From Acanthaster planci (taxonomy: Eukaryota > Echinodermata > Asteroidea > Valvatida > Acanthasteridae), in assembly GCF_001949145.1 (NCBI RefSeq), contig NW_019091429.1, positions 305,580-369,579 of the forward strand: 64,000 nucleotides of DNA. Direction: 5' to 3'. Positions 1 through 12,800 of this stretch are shown here, piece after piece (position 1 is the first letter of the stretch; each line of letters begins with the position of its first letter). A model generated the notes under the pieces. That model was not told the origin of the DNA. It did no database searches and saw only the letters and a program-made list of their open reading frames with translations. A program made the position numbers and the translations under genes.

Positions 1-744
1 CTTGTCTTGCATATGTTGTACTGCATGAAGGGCAGTGGTGCATCCACCTGGAGTGGGGTGGGGGTATATTGCCCCTTGGAGACACATATCAATTTTATTT
101 CAAAGATACCAACAATTTGGAACGGTATACTACCACTGTGCGTTCGATCATGCCTGTAAATGAACAAATGGAAGTTCCTGTGAAAAAGCCAGTTTTGCAC
201 ATTCCACTTCCCAAGAGCTATCGGTAAAAAAACTGAACCTATACTAGTACTTACCATTTCTCTAAGATGGCTGCTTGTTTAACGTCCTACTCATCAACAC
301 GACGTAAAACTAAAATCTGTGTCAGATCAGGAAGTGGGTGCACAGTCACATTAAACTGGGTTTAACTTTCGTCGAACCACCTTGTGTATGAAGCACAATT
401 TTGCCATGACCTAACATACTACTTGGCCCGAAACTGAGTAAAATTTACTCAATTTTGAGTACAACCAACAATGCGTTGATAAACTTCACGAGCAGCGTTA
501 GAAAACTACGCATTTTTGGAATAAGGTTTATAGACACGTTTCATCCATATTTTGTTGTTGTCTAGGTCATGGGTAAAGGCTTTTGGTGTTTAACGCAGTA
601 ATTGTGTCCAAATTTAATCAACTTTTACCAAAATTTAAATAACGAAAATTTACACTTTGTATTTAGAGTGTTAGTATACATTTGATTATGTGCAGAGGAT
701 TGTGGTTATAAGCTAAGAAGGTACAGTACTTGAGTAAACTTTGG

Positions 745-1075
745 AAAATTAAAATTGTATAGAGCCATTTTTATAAGTTTGTAGGAACTATCGAAGAAAT
801 ATAATGAAGGGCTCCGGTTCAGTTAATGATTTAAGTTGAATTTTTAAACTCCAAATTATTGGGGTTAACGGAGTTACGGGATTAACGATTATATCACAGG
901 ATGCGCTTATTGAGTTGTGAAGATATTTTGCTTGAATAATAGAAATCAAAATGGTGGTTGACTTTGGAATATTTCAAAGCAGAGCATTATTCGTAGATAG
1001 CGGGAACTAATGAAGGAATGTCAATTAAGGGCTCCGGATCAGTTAAAGACTTAAGTTGAATTTTTAAACGGAAAT
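745..1075. repeat. Imperfect direct repeat, two units about 224 bp apart
   Basis: Two stretches share the core GGGCTCCGG-TCAGTTAA followed by TTAAGTTGAATTTTTAAAC, at about 805-848 and 1029-1071. The flanking sequence upstream (a GGAACTA segment) is also alignable. This looks like an old tandem duplication. No coding potential is seen. Confidence 0.5.
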
Positions 1076-1399
1076 GTTTTAAGGTGATGATTTTCATAAT
1101 AGCATTAGAGTAATGTGCAAACAGCGCTCACAAGATCAAACGTATGGTATGAAATTTTTCGAAAGGGTGTTCGGTTTTAATTTTGTGGTTCGTGTACAGG
1201 GTATCCTTTTGTCCTCTTGAGAATGGATGATGGGTCCAAAAGAATTTTGAAAATTGGTTTAACCCTCAAAGTTATTTTGACCTATTTCACAGACTGGTGG
1301 ATTCCGTTCCCCCAAGAATTCGGCTGTGCCGTGGTCGATTTTTTAAAAACTCAGAACACCCCTCCATCAAGTCAATCAAATAATATGGTTTTGTTGTTA

Positions 1400-1640
1400 A
1401 CGGTCGTTTGAAGTTCAAGGTTTTCACGCGTACCATCCCGCGTACATTGAGCACCAAAGTGGAAAGTATACATTTTTGGCTTACCCGTTGCGGAAAAATG
1501 CGCATGCGCAAGAACAAAATCTTTGATTTCCACAAAAGTGGTGTCAAAATGACCGCTAAGATTTATTCTAGAAAAAGAGGCGCTGTGATGATATCAGACA
1601 AATATGTCAGGGGGTGAGGATTCCGCTTCTGGCTCTGTTA
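1400..1640 (+). repeat. Dispersed repeat family, copy A (second copy at 32672-32965)
   Basis: The segment shares an ordered series of blocks with 32672-32965: TTTGAAGTTCAAGG, then TTGAGCA, then GTGGAAAGT-like, then TTTCACAAAA-CTGG-like and a GGCTCT-containing tail. The two copies have the same strand and the same order of blocks with small indels. The family is not recognised, and no terminal repeats or target duplication were found. Confidence 0.55.
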
Positions 1641-2954
1641 GGGTTGGTGAACGAGATAATTATGCCAAGTGTTCAATTTATGATTGAATTATTTTGATTT
1701 AACTTTTATCTCGTAGAATTTTACATAACTAAAATGTATAACTCATCTTGTAAAACTTAACAAAGTATCCTTCGTAAAAACGAACTGCTAAAAAATGTTC
1801 TTTACTTTTTTCAGATGCATAGTTCATGGCGCTGATCGGGCCTTTGTAATAACCATCTCAGTTAGCAACTTTATATGTATTTCAACCAGTAACTGTAACT
1901 CTAAAGGTGCACTGCGCCTGGTAACCATGTTAAAGACGAAGCCACCTGAAAATCTGCAAAATTAGGTATAAGACGGGATGGCAATGGGTAAAATGATCCA
2001 GCTTACCTGCTATGCGGTGACAGAATGAGACTCGCTTATGTTTTCCCTTCGAGCCAGCAGTGTATTGCCAGGATGAACCTTAAATATTCCAAAGTAAGTG
2101 CAACCCAGACGACCGGCTAAACATTTATCTGTATTAGTCCAATCTTTCTTAGACTCCTTTTTTCAGAAAACTTTAGTTTTCATGTGTTAAATGACAAAAA
2201 TAAGCACAGTTTAGTATTTCGTACTACATACTCATCTGTATCAGAAGCCGTACGGCGTAAATTGCTTCAATGAGGCCATATAGGCCTATACCCAGAAGTA
2301 AATTTGAATTTTGTCAGAATTACTGTAGCGTGTCTGCATGTAAAGTTAATAGGCCACCAACGAACAAGAATAGATATAATGAACATTCTCCACCCTTTTC
2401 AACCGATGAGGGGTGCTTCTGCTCAAGACCAAGGCGGATCCCACAAATACAAATTAACCTGCACCGCATGATACTACCAAGGAATTAGATTTTTATGACA
2501 CTACAAAAATATATCTAATACATGTAGTTTAATTTTAATAAAGGAGCGGTATGGAAATAGAAAATTCTTTTTAAAAGTGCCAATATTCAAAATTTGAGTA
2601 CAGTGGCGTGTCTTCGCTCACTGCCCAGCGCTCAAACAGCAGGGCGCTGAAGGGCTGAAGGCTTTGCACTGTGATTGGCTACATTGTGCACGACATGTGA
2701 CCGCGAGGTTATCACTTCCTGTTAGCGAGGCGTTTTTTTTTTGTTTTTTTTTTTATGGTTTGCCAAATGGCAATGCTTTAGTATGGTCAAAGTGTCGGCT
2801 GTATACTAAAAAAAAAAGAAATATGGAGGGGCTGCGTAGAACCGCGATTAGAATATTGACAAGAATATAATATCAAATCAGTGCTCTGGAATATGTGATT
2901 ACTGAGCTTTCGGTAACTGAGTACCTTCTTCATAATTCCGGGCAAGCAGATTCA

Positions 2955-5235
2955 GTGAGGAATGAATGCAGAAATATCCACCTTCATTCCCCCGGATGCA
3001 GCGTACCAAGTTCGAAAATGACGCACTGCCCCAGTTCCTTACGCCGTACATCGGATGACGCTTTCCGCAGGAGACACTTACGTCACCGAGGAATGTGGCA
3101 GCACGCAAAAGTGATGCGCAGCAGTGAGACCAGGTGTTTGTTGGTGCACACTGCGCAAGTGTTCCGCGAAGCGGTCACCAAGGCGACGCTTGGGCTCTCC
3201 GATGTTCAGTTTACCACAGTAACCACATGTAATGCAATAAACCACATTACTAGTAATGCACGTGTGATCCCCGCGTATTCTGTGGCTACCGCGGGGCCGG
3301 CGACCGACGGGCTGTTAACTATGTAGGGGCAGGTGTTACATCTGGGGCGCTGACAAGGGGAATTGCTGCAGCTGCTTTGGACGGCGGGACAGAATCTAAC
3401 CGGGAGGGGGAGAGAGTTAGCGTAGCGGTTCTTTCCTTGCTTTGCACCAATGAGGGTTCGAGTCCCGGCTTGACCCAGGCTTTAAGTGCATTTGGTTTCC
3501 AATCCTTACTGGCTCTCACAGGTTTTCTCCGGGTTCTCCGGTTTCCTCCTGCCTCTAAAACTGGACCTTCTTCCTAACTCCGTAATGTGATGCTGATTAA
3601 TAAAGCGTATGAATAAACGTACAACTATTGGCGCAAATAGCCTGAGTAGCTGAAAGCGCCATTAAAACAAAACAACAACAACTAACCGGGAACGTACAAC
3701 CATGTCCCCGACAGACCGATCGCGCCTAAACGCACAAATTGGGTTCGACGAAAATGGAAGCTGTGGCCTCATTATTTCCGAGTGTACGAAAATGTTTGAG
3801 AAGAACATTACGTAACGGGATGTTTCGAGGGTGGTATGTGAGTACGAGGGGGACGTGATCACTTTGCTTGACCCCGGTGGGTTTCAGAGCCGTTTTGCGC
3901 GGGATTATTTACGGCGTTGAAGGCAGCGCCAGTGATAGCCGGAGGATAACCGCGGTGATGAAAGAAACCTAGCATTTCCTTCCCACGCGCAGAGAACTCC
4001 GCATGGCTACTACAAATCCTACTCAGTCGAAGAAAGTGAGAGTACGGGATAGAGTTCTTACACTTGAGGGGGGTGAGACGATTGGTACTGCAGGTAGCTG
4101 TGGGAATCTGTGGGTTTGTAATGGACTGTTGTGCCAAGTTTCCGCGCACAGATCTGGACGCGCACGTCGAGCAAGGTAACAAAGTATTGTGACACATCAG
4201 ATGTGTAGCAAAGTGCTGGGTGAAAAGCATCCGCAAACGGTAAGAAATTTTCAACGTCATTACACGTACCGGTGATAGCACCAACTATATCATCGATGTA
4301 TCACTAGTACATTAACAGCTGCACGCCCTGATACTGGGTCAGCATCTGCTCCTCGATGTGACCAACAACAGACAGGCATAACTTGGTCCCATCCGTGTGC
4401 CCATAGCCACACCACTGGTCTGAATGTAGTGCTCACCGTTGAACGCGAATTTGTTCAAAGTGTGCACCAATTCAGCCAGACGGAGCAGAGTGCTGGTGGG
4501 AGGATCCTGAGTCTGGCGATGATCTAGATAGTGTTTGAGGGCAGCCAAACCACCCGCATGGGGAATGGATGTGTAAAAGCGATTTCACATCCATGGCGAA
4601 AAGAAAGTTAGATGAATCTGGGAACTCAAATTCATCGAACAAACGTAGAGCGTGATTGGTATCCTTGACATAGCTGGGGAGCGTTTTGACAATGGGTGTT
4701 CGAATGGTGTCAAGGAAGTTGGATATTAATTCAATGGGACAACTACAAGCAGACACGATGGGGCGGCCTGGATTTCCGGATTTGTGAATTTTGGGTAGCA
4801 AGTACGTAGAAGGGTGCCGTGCGAGGGTTGGGAATGACCAGTTTGGTTTCGTTAGGGGGGAGGTCACCGGAGTCAATGAAACTTCGGACAGTGCTAGCAA
4901 CAATATCTTGCTGCTCTTGCGTAAGGTCGCAGTCAACCTTAGCGTAGGACGCAACGTCAGACAGTTGACGTTCGGCTTCAGCGACATGCAAGTCCTTACG
5001 CCAGACCACCGTAGCGCTACCCTTGTCCGCCCTCTTAATGACGATGGCATCATTGTTCTTAAGGGACCTAAGTGCTTCGCGTTCAGCCAATGAAGGGTTG
5101 ATGCGCTAGCTTGATGCTGGGTTTGAATTTGCTGGGTTGGAATAAAAAGATGGCCTTGGTACAATCACAGCTTGGTAATTTCTTCTCACTATCTTCTCAG
5201 TATCACCGAGCAAGCGTCTTTTGGCGATATATTTC
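2955..5235 (-). mobile_element. Penelope-like retroelement (RT plus GIY-YIG endonuclease), degraded
   Basis: Read on the minus strand, the order of parts is that of endonuclease-bearing Penelope-like elements. The reverse transcriptase comes first (about 5164-3690): it has the fingers motif YLLPKIHKSGNPGRPIVS, a GVAMGTRMGPSYA block, the catalytic YIDD (4289-4300) and the C-terminal CKNSIPYS/LRL-RICS and FRRDRSVGDMVVRS blocks. A Cys motif (PCQRPRCNTCPYI, about 3320-3360) follows, then a GIY-YIG-type nuclease (VVYCITCGYCGKLNIGEPKR, about 3170-3260) and the RLGDRFAEHLRSV block, then an FELGTLHPG-like tail near 3000. The reading frame is broken in several places, so the copy is dead. A SINE sits between the RT and the nuclease. 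Exact ends are not resolved. Family assignment is from motif knowledge, not a search. Confidence 0.88.
3406..3681 (+). mobile_element. tRNA-derived SINE inserted in the Penelope-like element
   Basis: A 276-bp insert flanked by a perfect 10-bp target duplication CTAACCGGGA (3396-3405 and 3682-3691). It begins with a tRNA-like head: an A-box-like TAGCGTAGCGG (about 3418-3428) and a B-box GGTTCGAGTCC (3455-3465). A body with TTTTCTCCGGG-TTCTCCGG-TTTCCTCC follows, and it ends in an A/C-rich tail (AAAACAAAACAACAACAA). These are the hallmarks of a Pol III SINE mobilised by a LINE. Removing it would place the RT tail directly beside the Cys motif and nuclease of the host element. Confidence 0.88.
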
Positions 5236-5747
5236 TAATCACTGGTTAACTTGATCAATTTTGGATGAACGAATAAAGTATGGTGAGAATATTTTCAGGA
5301 AGAAAAAGAAAATATCGAATAGATAACCGCTTGTGTAACGCATTGAGCGAGCTCGTACACCTGGCAAACATTTACCCACAATGCTCTGCGCGTCGTTAGC
5401 CGTGACCATTGATCTCCATCGCGTACAAAACGCGTCCAACGTATGCGTATTTTCACGAGGGTAAATGAAAAGCGTTGGGAATTTTGTTGCGTGTATTTCA
5501 AATGATTTTTTCAAAAAACAGGTTGAGGTTTTTGTGCTTCAATCGTCAGATTCCGGAGAAAAACTGAATTCTGCACTTGGAATGAATAAATTTGGAAAAA
5601 AATAATGGTTGAGGTGTACGCGTTATACGCAGCAGTGAATTACCGGAGATCAACGTCAAGTTTGGAAGAATGAACAGAAGGAAATGTAAGTCGCACTTTT
5701 TTTTAGTTTCAGACAGTTTCTCAAATTGTACTTTATAATGCTTAACT

Positions 5748-5927
5748 TTAATACGGGCGATTCACAATAGCGCGCCACCAAGAGTTTGCAACACGTTGGT
5801 CAATCATAAAGCACGAAATTTGTCGACCCTTTCCAAATGCGCATTGGGTCGACAAATTTCGCGCACTGTGATTGGCCAACGCGTTGCAAACTCTTGGTGG
5901 CGTACTGTTGTGAAACGGCCGTATTAA
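5748..5927. mobile_element. Hairpin MITE, copy A
   Basis: The 180-bp segment is a near-perfect foldback. The left arm (TTAATACGG, then TTCACAA, then CCACCAAGAGTTTGCAAC) is mirrored by the right arm ending CCGTATTAA. The centre contains mirrored GTCGAC-bearing sequence. A second copy with the same arms lies at 34547-34718. It has no coding capacity and is consistent with a non-autonomous DNA transposon. The superfamily was not determined. Confidence 0.8.
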
Positions 5928-7618
5928 GCCTACATAGGCCTAGTAAGAAATTTATGACAGTCTATCTAGCCTATCAGGCTTTGTATATGAGACTTCACTA
6001 TCTCGAAGTGGGGACCGTCTGAAATGTTACTTATTGGTAAAAGTGGTTTCAAAAACTGAATGACTAATTTGTCGTTTGTTTTCCCCAGATTTCACCGGAA
6101 AATCTCCAAGAAAGCCATGATTTGTGTTTGTCGGATCTAAAGACGCACTGAACCCAAATCGTATGACAGACGATGCCATATGAGTGACAGAATTCTTCTT
6201 CGGGGCAGAGATGAAACCAAAGTGAGAAGCAGAGTGCTGGCGTTTCTGTGAAGTTACAAACAACGGAATTCAAAGTCAACGCAATAAAAAAAAACTTAGT
6301 CTACGTAACAAAATTATTCGTTCTAAAAATGACTTTTTATACCAGAAAGTAGTTATTAAAATTTAAATCTTTAAGTCAGGTTGTGAACTCAACTTTTTAA
6401 GCTGATTAATAAGTGTCTGTTTTAAAAACTGCAGGAAGTTAGTTTGGTCGCTCATTTAAAGCTGCGCTCACTTTGTGCTCACAGAAAAGATTCTCACACT
6501 TCCTTATGCCGTATGTCGGTTTTTTATAAAAATTTACTCAATATATGAATGAATTTTATTTAGTAAAATTTTTCCTGAGAGTGTGTAAAATTAAAATCAT
6601 TTTATTGATGATTATGTTCAGTGTTTGCTCATTGAAACCAGACGGAAAAACACATAGACAGTTAGACATAACATTTACTGACGAAACCTATTGCATGTCC
6701 TGGTGGAATTCTCAAAGTTTTACATACTGAGCAAATCACGATTGAACCGACCCAAAGTGAAAATATTGCTAAAGGGAGACCGTAGACAATAGGTGTAAAA
6801 AAAAGTGAATTAAAAACAAACACACACAAAACCATGTTAACATTTTCGCTTTTTGAGAGGGTTAGTTAATAAGAAAATGGTCAGTTATTTCCGGAAATGA
6901 TATTATTGCATTTTCTGTTTATTTTTGGCTTGTTTTCAGGAGGGAGACCGAGGGCTTAGCCATCATCCCATGAAAAAAAGGTTACTTGACCAGAAATGCA
7001 CAGCATACAGTATCACATTACCCTCCTGAAGCACCGCCATTGTTCGGCCACGCATTTTGTGCACAAACAATGCGCGGTATCCTACCCAGTCTATATAAGG
7101 ATGCACCCTGGTAATTAGACCAGAAATATGTGGGCTGAGCTCATTAATAAAAGTTATAGACTCAAAATATTCTATATTAGAGGGTCGTGAGGGCCATGGA
7201 ACTGAGGAATTGAAGAAATATGAGACTGGACCTCTGGGCCGGACTCAGGGCTTCCAATTCTGAGCAATTTGGATGCAATCGGGTTTGAAAGTGGCACTAT
7301 TTGAGCCATTTTGCTGAGGGAGGGTTTTTCAACATGGACAGGGACATTTTCTGCATTTTAGGGGTGGTCTGCTTCCGGTGAAAATTTCTCAAAAAATCAT
7401 TGATCAACCCCCCGAAAATTGAAAGGGAAATGAAAGAGGACATGTGGAACATCATGTTTCTGTGCAGCCTGAACACCTGTAAGAGTTGTATTTTTGAAAT
7501 ATTTGTGAAGTATGGGGATTTATCACTGCTGTCTATGGGCATTTATTTGTAGTGGTGCACCCATAATGGAGATCAATGGTCCAGCTGCAGGATAGTTCTT
7601 TGACGAAACAAGCATTAC
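5928..7618. other. Intergenic DNA, nothing recognised
   Basis: AT-rich sequence with only short, unrelated open frames. I see no splice-supported exons, RNA genes or terminal-repeat elements. Confidence 0.45.
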
Positions 7619-7620
7619 TA

Positions 7621-8774
7621 CGGCGCTCTGTGAGTGCCATCCGACTTGTTCAGATACTGAGATCATTTATCTTTGTAAGTCGACTTATAAAGTCGATTTA
7701 ACAAGATAAATGATGTAGTAAAATTGACTTCCTAAGTATAGTAAGTCGACATCGCGAGATATTTTAAGACTTCAAGCCTGCTTTCAGAGTTCCCTATATC
7801 GACTTGGCAAGATAATTTATGTTATTACGTCGACTTCCTAATTCAAGTAAGTCGACTTGGCGAGATAATTTATGTCATCAAATCTACTTCCAGAACTCGG
7901 TATGTCGTCTCGGAGAGATAATTTTTGTTGTCAAGTCTACTTCCGGATTTTGCTTGTGTCAACTTGGCGAGATAAGTTAAATACTCAAGTCGAATTCCTC
8001 ATTCTTGTAAGTCAACTTGGCAATACAATTCATGTCATCAAGTCTTCTTTCAGAATTCACTATGACGACTCGTCCAAATTAAATTTGCTGTCAAGTCGAT
8101 TTCCTAATTCTAGCGAGTCAACTTGGCGAAAAACTACGCTGCAGGTCACGTTCACTTGTGAGTAGTCAGTTCATGCCTGCATGTCGTACAAGTCTTGATG
8201 ACATGCATGGATTATCTCGCCAAGTAGACTTACTAGAATTATGAAGTCAACTTGCAGCATAATTTATATCGCCAAGTCCACACAGTGAATTTTAGAAGCC
8301 TACTTGATGACATAAATTATCTCGCCAAGTCGACTTACTAGAATTAGGAAGTCGAGTCACTGACATAGATTATCTTTTCAAGTCGACCTACCGGAATTAG
8401 GAAGTTGGATTGACTAGATAGGTTTCCTTGCCAAGTCGTCTTCCCACAATTGTAAAGTCGACTTGACAACATAATTATCTCGCCGAGTTGACATCACGAA
8501 TTCCAAAAGCAGTCTTGATGACATAAGTTATCTCGCCAAGCCGTCTCGCTAAATAAGGGAGTCGACTTAACTACATAAATAATCTCGACATATGAAATTC
8601 AGAAAGTAGACTTGATGTCATGAAATATCTCCCAAGTCGACTTACTATAATTTGGAAGTCGACTTGACTACATCATTTATCTCATTAAATCGACAAAATA
8701 CACTTTATAAGTCGACTTAATAAGAAAAATTATCTCGGTATCTGAACAAGTCGGATGGCACTTCCAGAGCTCCG
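7621..8774. mobile_element. 1.15-kb foldback element with a mirrored internal satellite
   Basis: The terminal inverted repeats are about 40 bp: inward from the left CGGCGCTCTGTGAGTGCC then ATCCGACTTGTTCAGATAC, and inward from the right CGGAGCTCTGGAAGTGCC then the same continuation. TA dinucleotides flank both ends (7619-7620 and 8775-8776). The interior is almost entirely tandem units of roughly 55-65 bp built on AAGTCGACTTGGCGAGATAA and TTATGTCATCAAGTC. They run in one orientation up to about 8.13 kb and in the opposite orientation from about 8.2 kb, so the whole element can fold on itself. There is no open frame of note. It is probably a non-autonomous TIR transposon with TA target preference. 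The superfamily is unknown. Confidence 0.85.
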
Positions 8775-9879
8775 TACTTTTCACATTTAATGGATAACAC
8801 CTTAGTTGGGCCGTCTTATCCATCTTGCGCAGCGTGTCGGCGCTATACAATCTTTGATTCAAATATCCCACTCACAGACGTATATTTAAAAACACAGACG
8901 GACAGCTCCTATTCAAAACAACGGCGGGGTACCGTAGCCGAGACGGCACCCAGCTAAATCCAAAAGCGTGGGCAAACCTTGGTATACGGAATTTACACAC
9001 AGTTAAAGAATTCCAGCCATAAATGCTATGACAGATCAGTGAATGAAGTCACAACTAAGTACAATGTACAAACTGCGTGCGCAGCATGTGCTCGCGGGTC
9101 GATCGAGTCCGCTATTGAGTTCTGCCGTCTTGGCTCAAGACTAGGCGACGAGTGAATGGCGTATCCGGGGGGGCCCGCCCTGACGGATTTTTTTACAAAG
9201 AATACTTCATAGGTGAGTTAAATACAACCAAAGAACACTATTCTCGGAACAAGATCAAACTCCACCTACTCGTAAAAAGCTTACACTTTGAAAAACTCGC
9301 GGGATTTTTATTTTTGAACAGCCGCAAAAAATACCGAAAGCCGAAGACAAGGGGAAGTTCTGCAAAATTAATATTGATAATTTTCCGTAAGACAGAAACG
9401 AATTTTCCTTTTATTAAAACAGAAATGAATTCAGCCAGTTATTCAAGCATTAACCCCAGCTCGAAGAACGTAGATGGACGTCACATTTTACTTGCCACTA
9501 ACTACAAGTACCTGCAGGTGGGTTTATGTCTTTGTGGGTGACCAGTTGTAGCCTACATGTACGAGCGGCCAACCAACGAATGAACAAATCGGGCTCATCT
9601 GCGTTCGTGAACGTACGAGAAGCCGCCCAAACCCAGCTCGGGATATTGGCGCCCTCTGTTGACCGTTGCCACGGACTCCAGTGTGTGTACAAGTGTGTTT
9701 ACGCGGCGCACTACAGTACTCGCCCGGCTCGTAACCAACACAACTTTTTCGTTCGACCCCAATGCACGCGATGTAATTCTTGTTTGTGTCTCCACTGCCT
9801 GTGAAACTGTGTGTATGAAAGTAGAACTTCTCCAGCATTAAGTTTTACGACATCATTTCGAGTCATTCTTCTCATCAAA
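8775..9879. other. 5' flank and probable promoter/5' UTR of CFAP77
   Basis: No gene is seen. The stretch lies directly upstream of the CFAP77 start codon and becomes richer in CpG and GC between about 9500 and 9830, as expected near a transcription start. No TATA box or other defined promoter motif was identified. Overlapping short frames on both strands here look like chance. Confidence 0.4.
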
Positions 9880-12800
9880 ATGAGTCAGGCAGCAGTTGGT
9901 GTTCCGTACGACACATTTAATAACCCACTTTTGATGAAGGTAGGCATGTTGGCCTTGTGTTGTTCAACTTCTTGATTTTTACACTAGGCCTAGGCTATTT
10001 CTTCAGTAGGCCTAACGTTAGGCCTACCATGAAGGGATGAGTTTTAAATATGCAGTGCAAATATAAAAGTTTCTAGAAAAGACTCTTAAGTTTGTCACGG
10101 AAAGAGTTCCATACAGATGCCACTTGAGACCCTGTGCACAAACCAGTATGAGACTGGTCTGAAAATTGTTTTCTAAATGAGTTCATATTTTCCCTCCTAA
10201 ATTGCACTTTTCTGGACATGTGTATGCTTTCTGAGGGCTAATAGTAATAGGCCACTGTAGGGAATAATTACTGGCGTCCATATATCAGGGTTCTGCCCAG
10301 GATCTTTTTAGTGGGGAAAAAAAACCAGCCAGGGCGACAGTGGTGGCGGCGAGGGGGGGATTAGAAAACGAAGTCAAGGGTCACTTATAAATATAAGATG
10401 AGGTCACAGCTGTTACAGTAGCTATGGGTAATTTGACGCAAAATATCCATTTCAGATAAATGCTACAGACAGAAACTGTGCTTTTGTGATTCTGTATTTC
10501 AAGTTGTAGGTTATAACTTCAGGAAAGGGAACAAATTGTACTTGCCTGGTCCAGATAGATGAATGACTACTTATGTAGAAGCCGTCAGTTTTTCTTTTTG
10601 CTCACAAAGCAACTGCCTCTGATACTGGGAACTCTTCCACTGGGGCCCCTCAATTGCAATGCATAGAAGAGAATCCAGTGTCTCTTCCTTCATTCCGTTT
10701 CTAACCCGACTATTGATGAGCTTTAGTTGGGAAAATGTCCTCTCTATATCATATGAGGCAATTGGCACAACCCTACAAATTTGTGCAAATGTACTCAGGT
10801 TGGGATATACATGTGCCAGGGTGGCATTGCTGCATAGAGACTTGATCACATCTTGGTGAGTATCCTGCATTGAGTTAGCTCTCATGAATTGTCTGAAATG
10901 TGTCCACTCTCTCAGGCAAACATCAACATAAGAAACAATCCCGGTTTCCTGGAAACGAGTTGCCAGCTCTTTGATATAGTTGTTCCCATACTCGTCAAGG
11001 TCTTCATCTGATACTGGCATAGTACTAGGGTTGAAGATGTTGAAAGCTGCCATGACTGAGTTATCAGTGAGCCTGTCTTCGAGGTTTTTGACAAGCTTTT
11101 GGAGATAGAGCTTGATGATGTTTTTTGAAAAGTTGTCTGTGGCCACATTTGGTGGTTTTTGGATGTTTATTTTCTTTGCCTGTACCCTGGCTTGACTCTT
11201 GGCACAAGACTGTAATCACAGTCTTTGATCTGAAAGCAGCAAGAGAGATGTGAGACATGAGGCAGAACGTCACACAGCATTAACACGGTACATACAAATT
11301 TGTACTCAGTGATGAGGGAATGAAGGCCAATAGCCTTGGCATTTGTACGCTTTAGCCCTTCTCATTCTAGGCTTATTGCAACAGACTCAAAACAGTCCTT
11401 CAGTCTGTGCACACTCCTTTCTATGCTTAACCATCTAGTTGATTATGAGTTTTCCTCATAATTTCCCTCAAATCTCAAAACCTAGCCTTTTTGACAACAT
11501 AAACCCTACAGTTATTTAGCATAATGTCACAGTCATCTATCAAGGTGAATTCAAAAGTTAAAATGCAGCTCTCCCTTCTATTACAGGGGGCAGAAGTGAA
11601 ATGGGGCAAATTGGAAATGGGGCAAATTGGAAATGGGGCAAAGTGAGATGTGGGAAATAGGAATGGGCAAAGATTGGGATAGGACGAAGCGGTTAGGGGC
11701 GAAGTGACCGGCACCCCTTAGAAAGATGTGGGTCGTGCTATTTAGCATCAAAAAGCATCAACTAGTTATTCAAGCATATTTATGCAAAATATTTATATTT
11801 ATAACATTAAATTGGTTACATATTCCGTATATAACATTTTCTAAAATGATATTTGAGAGTGGAACTTTGAGCGACAAAGTCAGTTCTGCTTGTGCAGCCA
11901 AACCGGCCGCCATCTTGTTTTTGCATGGATGGCAGAGAAAAAAAAATGGCGGCCCCCATACATCGCAAAAACTTTCACTTTCCTGTTTAAATCTGGAAGA
12001 AAATGCCCTGTTTTTTGTACACAGTGAAATATGTTAGAGTCTGTAAAATATGATAAAACCACTTTGAAAACTTTAGAGGATATTTTCAAGTTGTTTACAC
12101 TTTGTTGACGCGACATGTACTTGTGTGTGTTGACGCTTGTTGACACTAAATAGCACGACCAGAAAGATGCTGTTAACATATAGGCCCAGGCCTATTCTGG
12201 GTTATATAAAGGTGTGTTGAAAACACATTAGTATGACGATAGAAATGCCTCTCAGTGCCACATTTGTGTTTTTTTCCAAAATTCACATTACGATGACTGA
12301 ATATTACCCTGATCTTGAGGCTACAAAGTAGTGAATGGTGCCAAGATACTGCATTGGTGTTTTCAAATCTTTTCCATTTTTCATTTCCACTGCTTTTCAA
12401 TGAAACGATAGTCAGAACTTGGAAAGCCAGCAAAACGTGGCTTTACCCTCCCCGACTACAACTTCACCTACGGGCGTCCAAACCTTGCTAAGGATGGAGG
12501 GGCTGCGGAGGCCATGTCCAGCTGGACGCCAACTGCTACGCTTCCCACGCTGCGCAAGGAGAAGCGACCAGACAGGGACTTTGTTGCATTAAACAAGGCT
12601 TGCATTGGATCAGGGCTAGTGACAGCCAAAGAGCAGTTTGAATATAGAGCAACACATGATGTCAGGAGACGTGTGGCAGAGGAAGAGAAAAACAAGACTA
12701 AAATCAAGAGAATACCTGCCTCTATGACCTTTGGCATCTCTACCAGGTAATATGAAAGGCTGCTGCTTTCATTTGGAAATAAGAATTCAGAGTCAACCTC

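Larger units (their letters stand above)
1..2954. other. Intergenic DNA, no gene recognised
   Basis: No reading frame here resembles a protein family I know, and the open frames are short and unlinked by plausible splice sites. What can be seen is a degenerate direct repeat (745-1075), one copy of a dispersed repeat (1400-1640) and a T-rich stretch around 2731-2757. The Penelope-like element begins at its right edge. Confidence 0.5.

Noticed and set aside
9524-9841. Overlapping frames on both strands near 9.5-9.8 kb
   Set aside because: They arise from GC-richer promoter DNA in front of CFAP77. Four mutually overlapping frames cannot all be coding, and none resembles a family.
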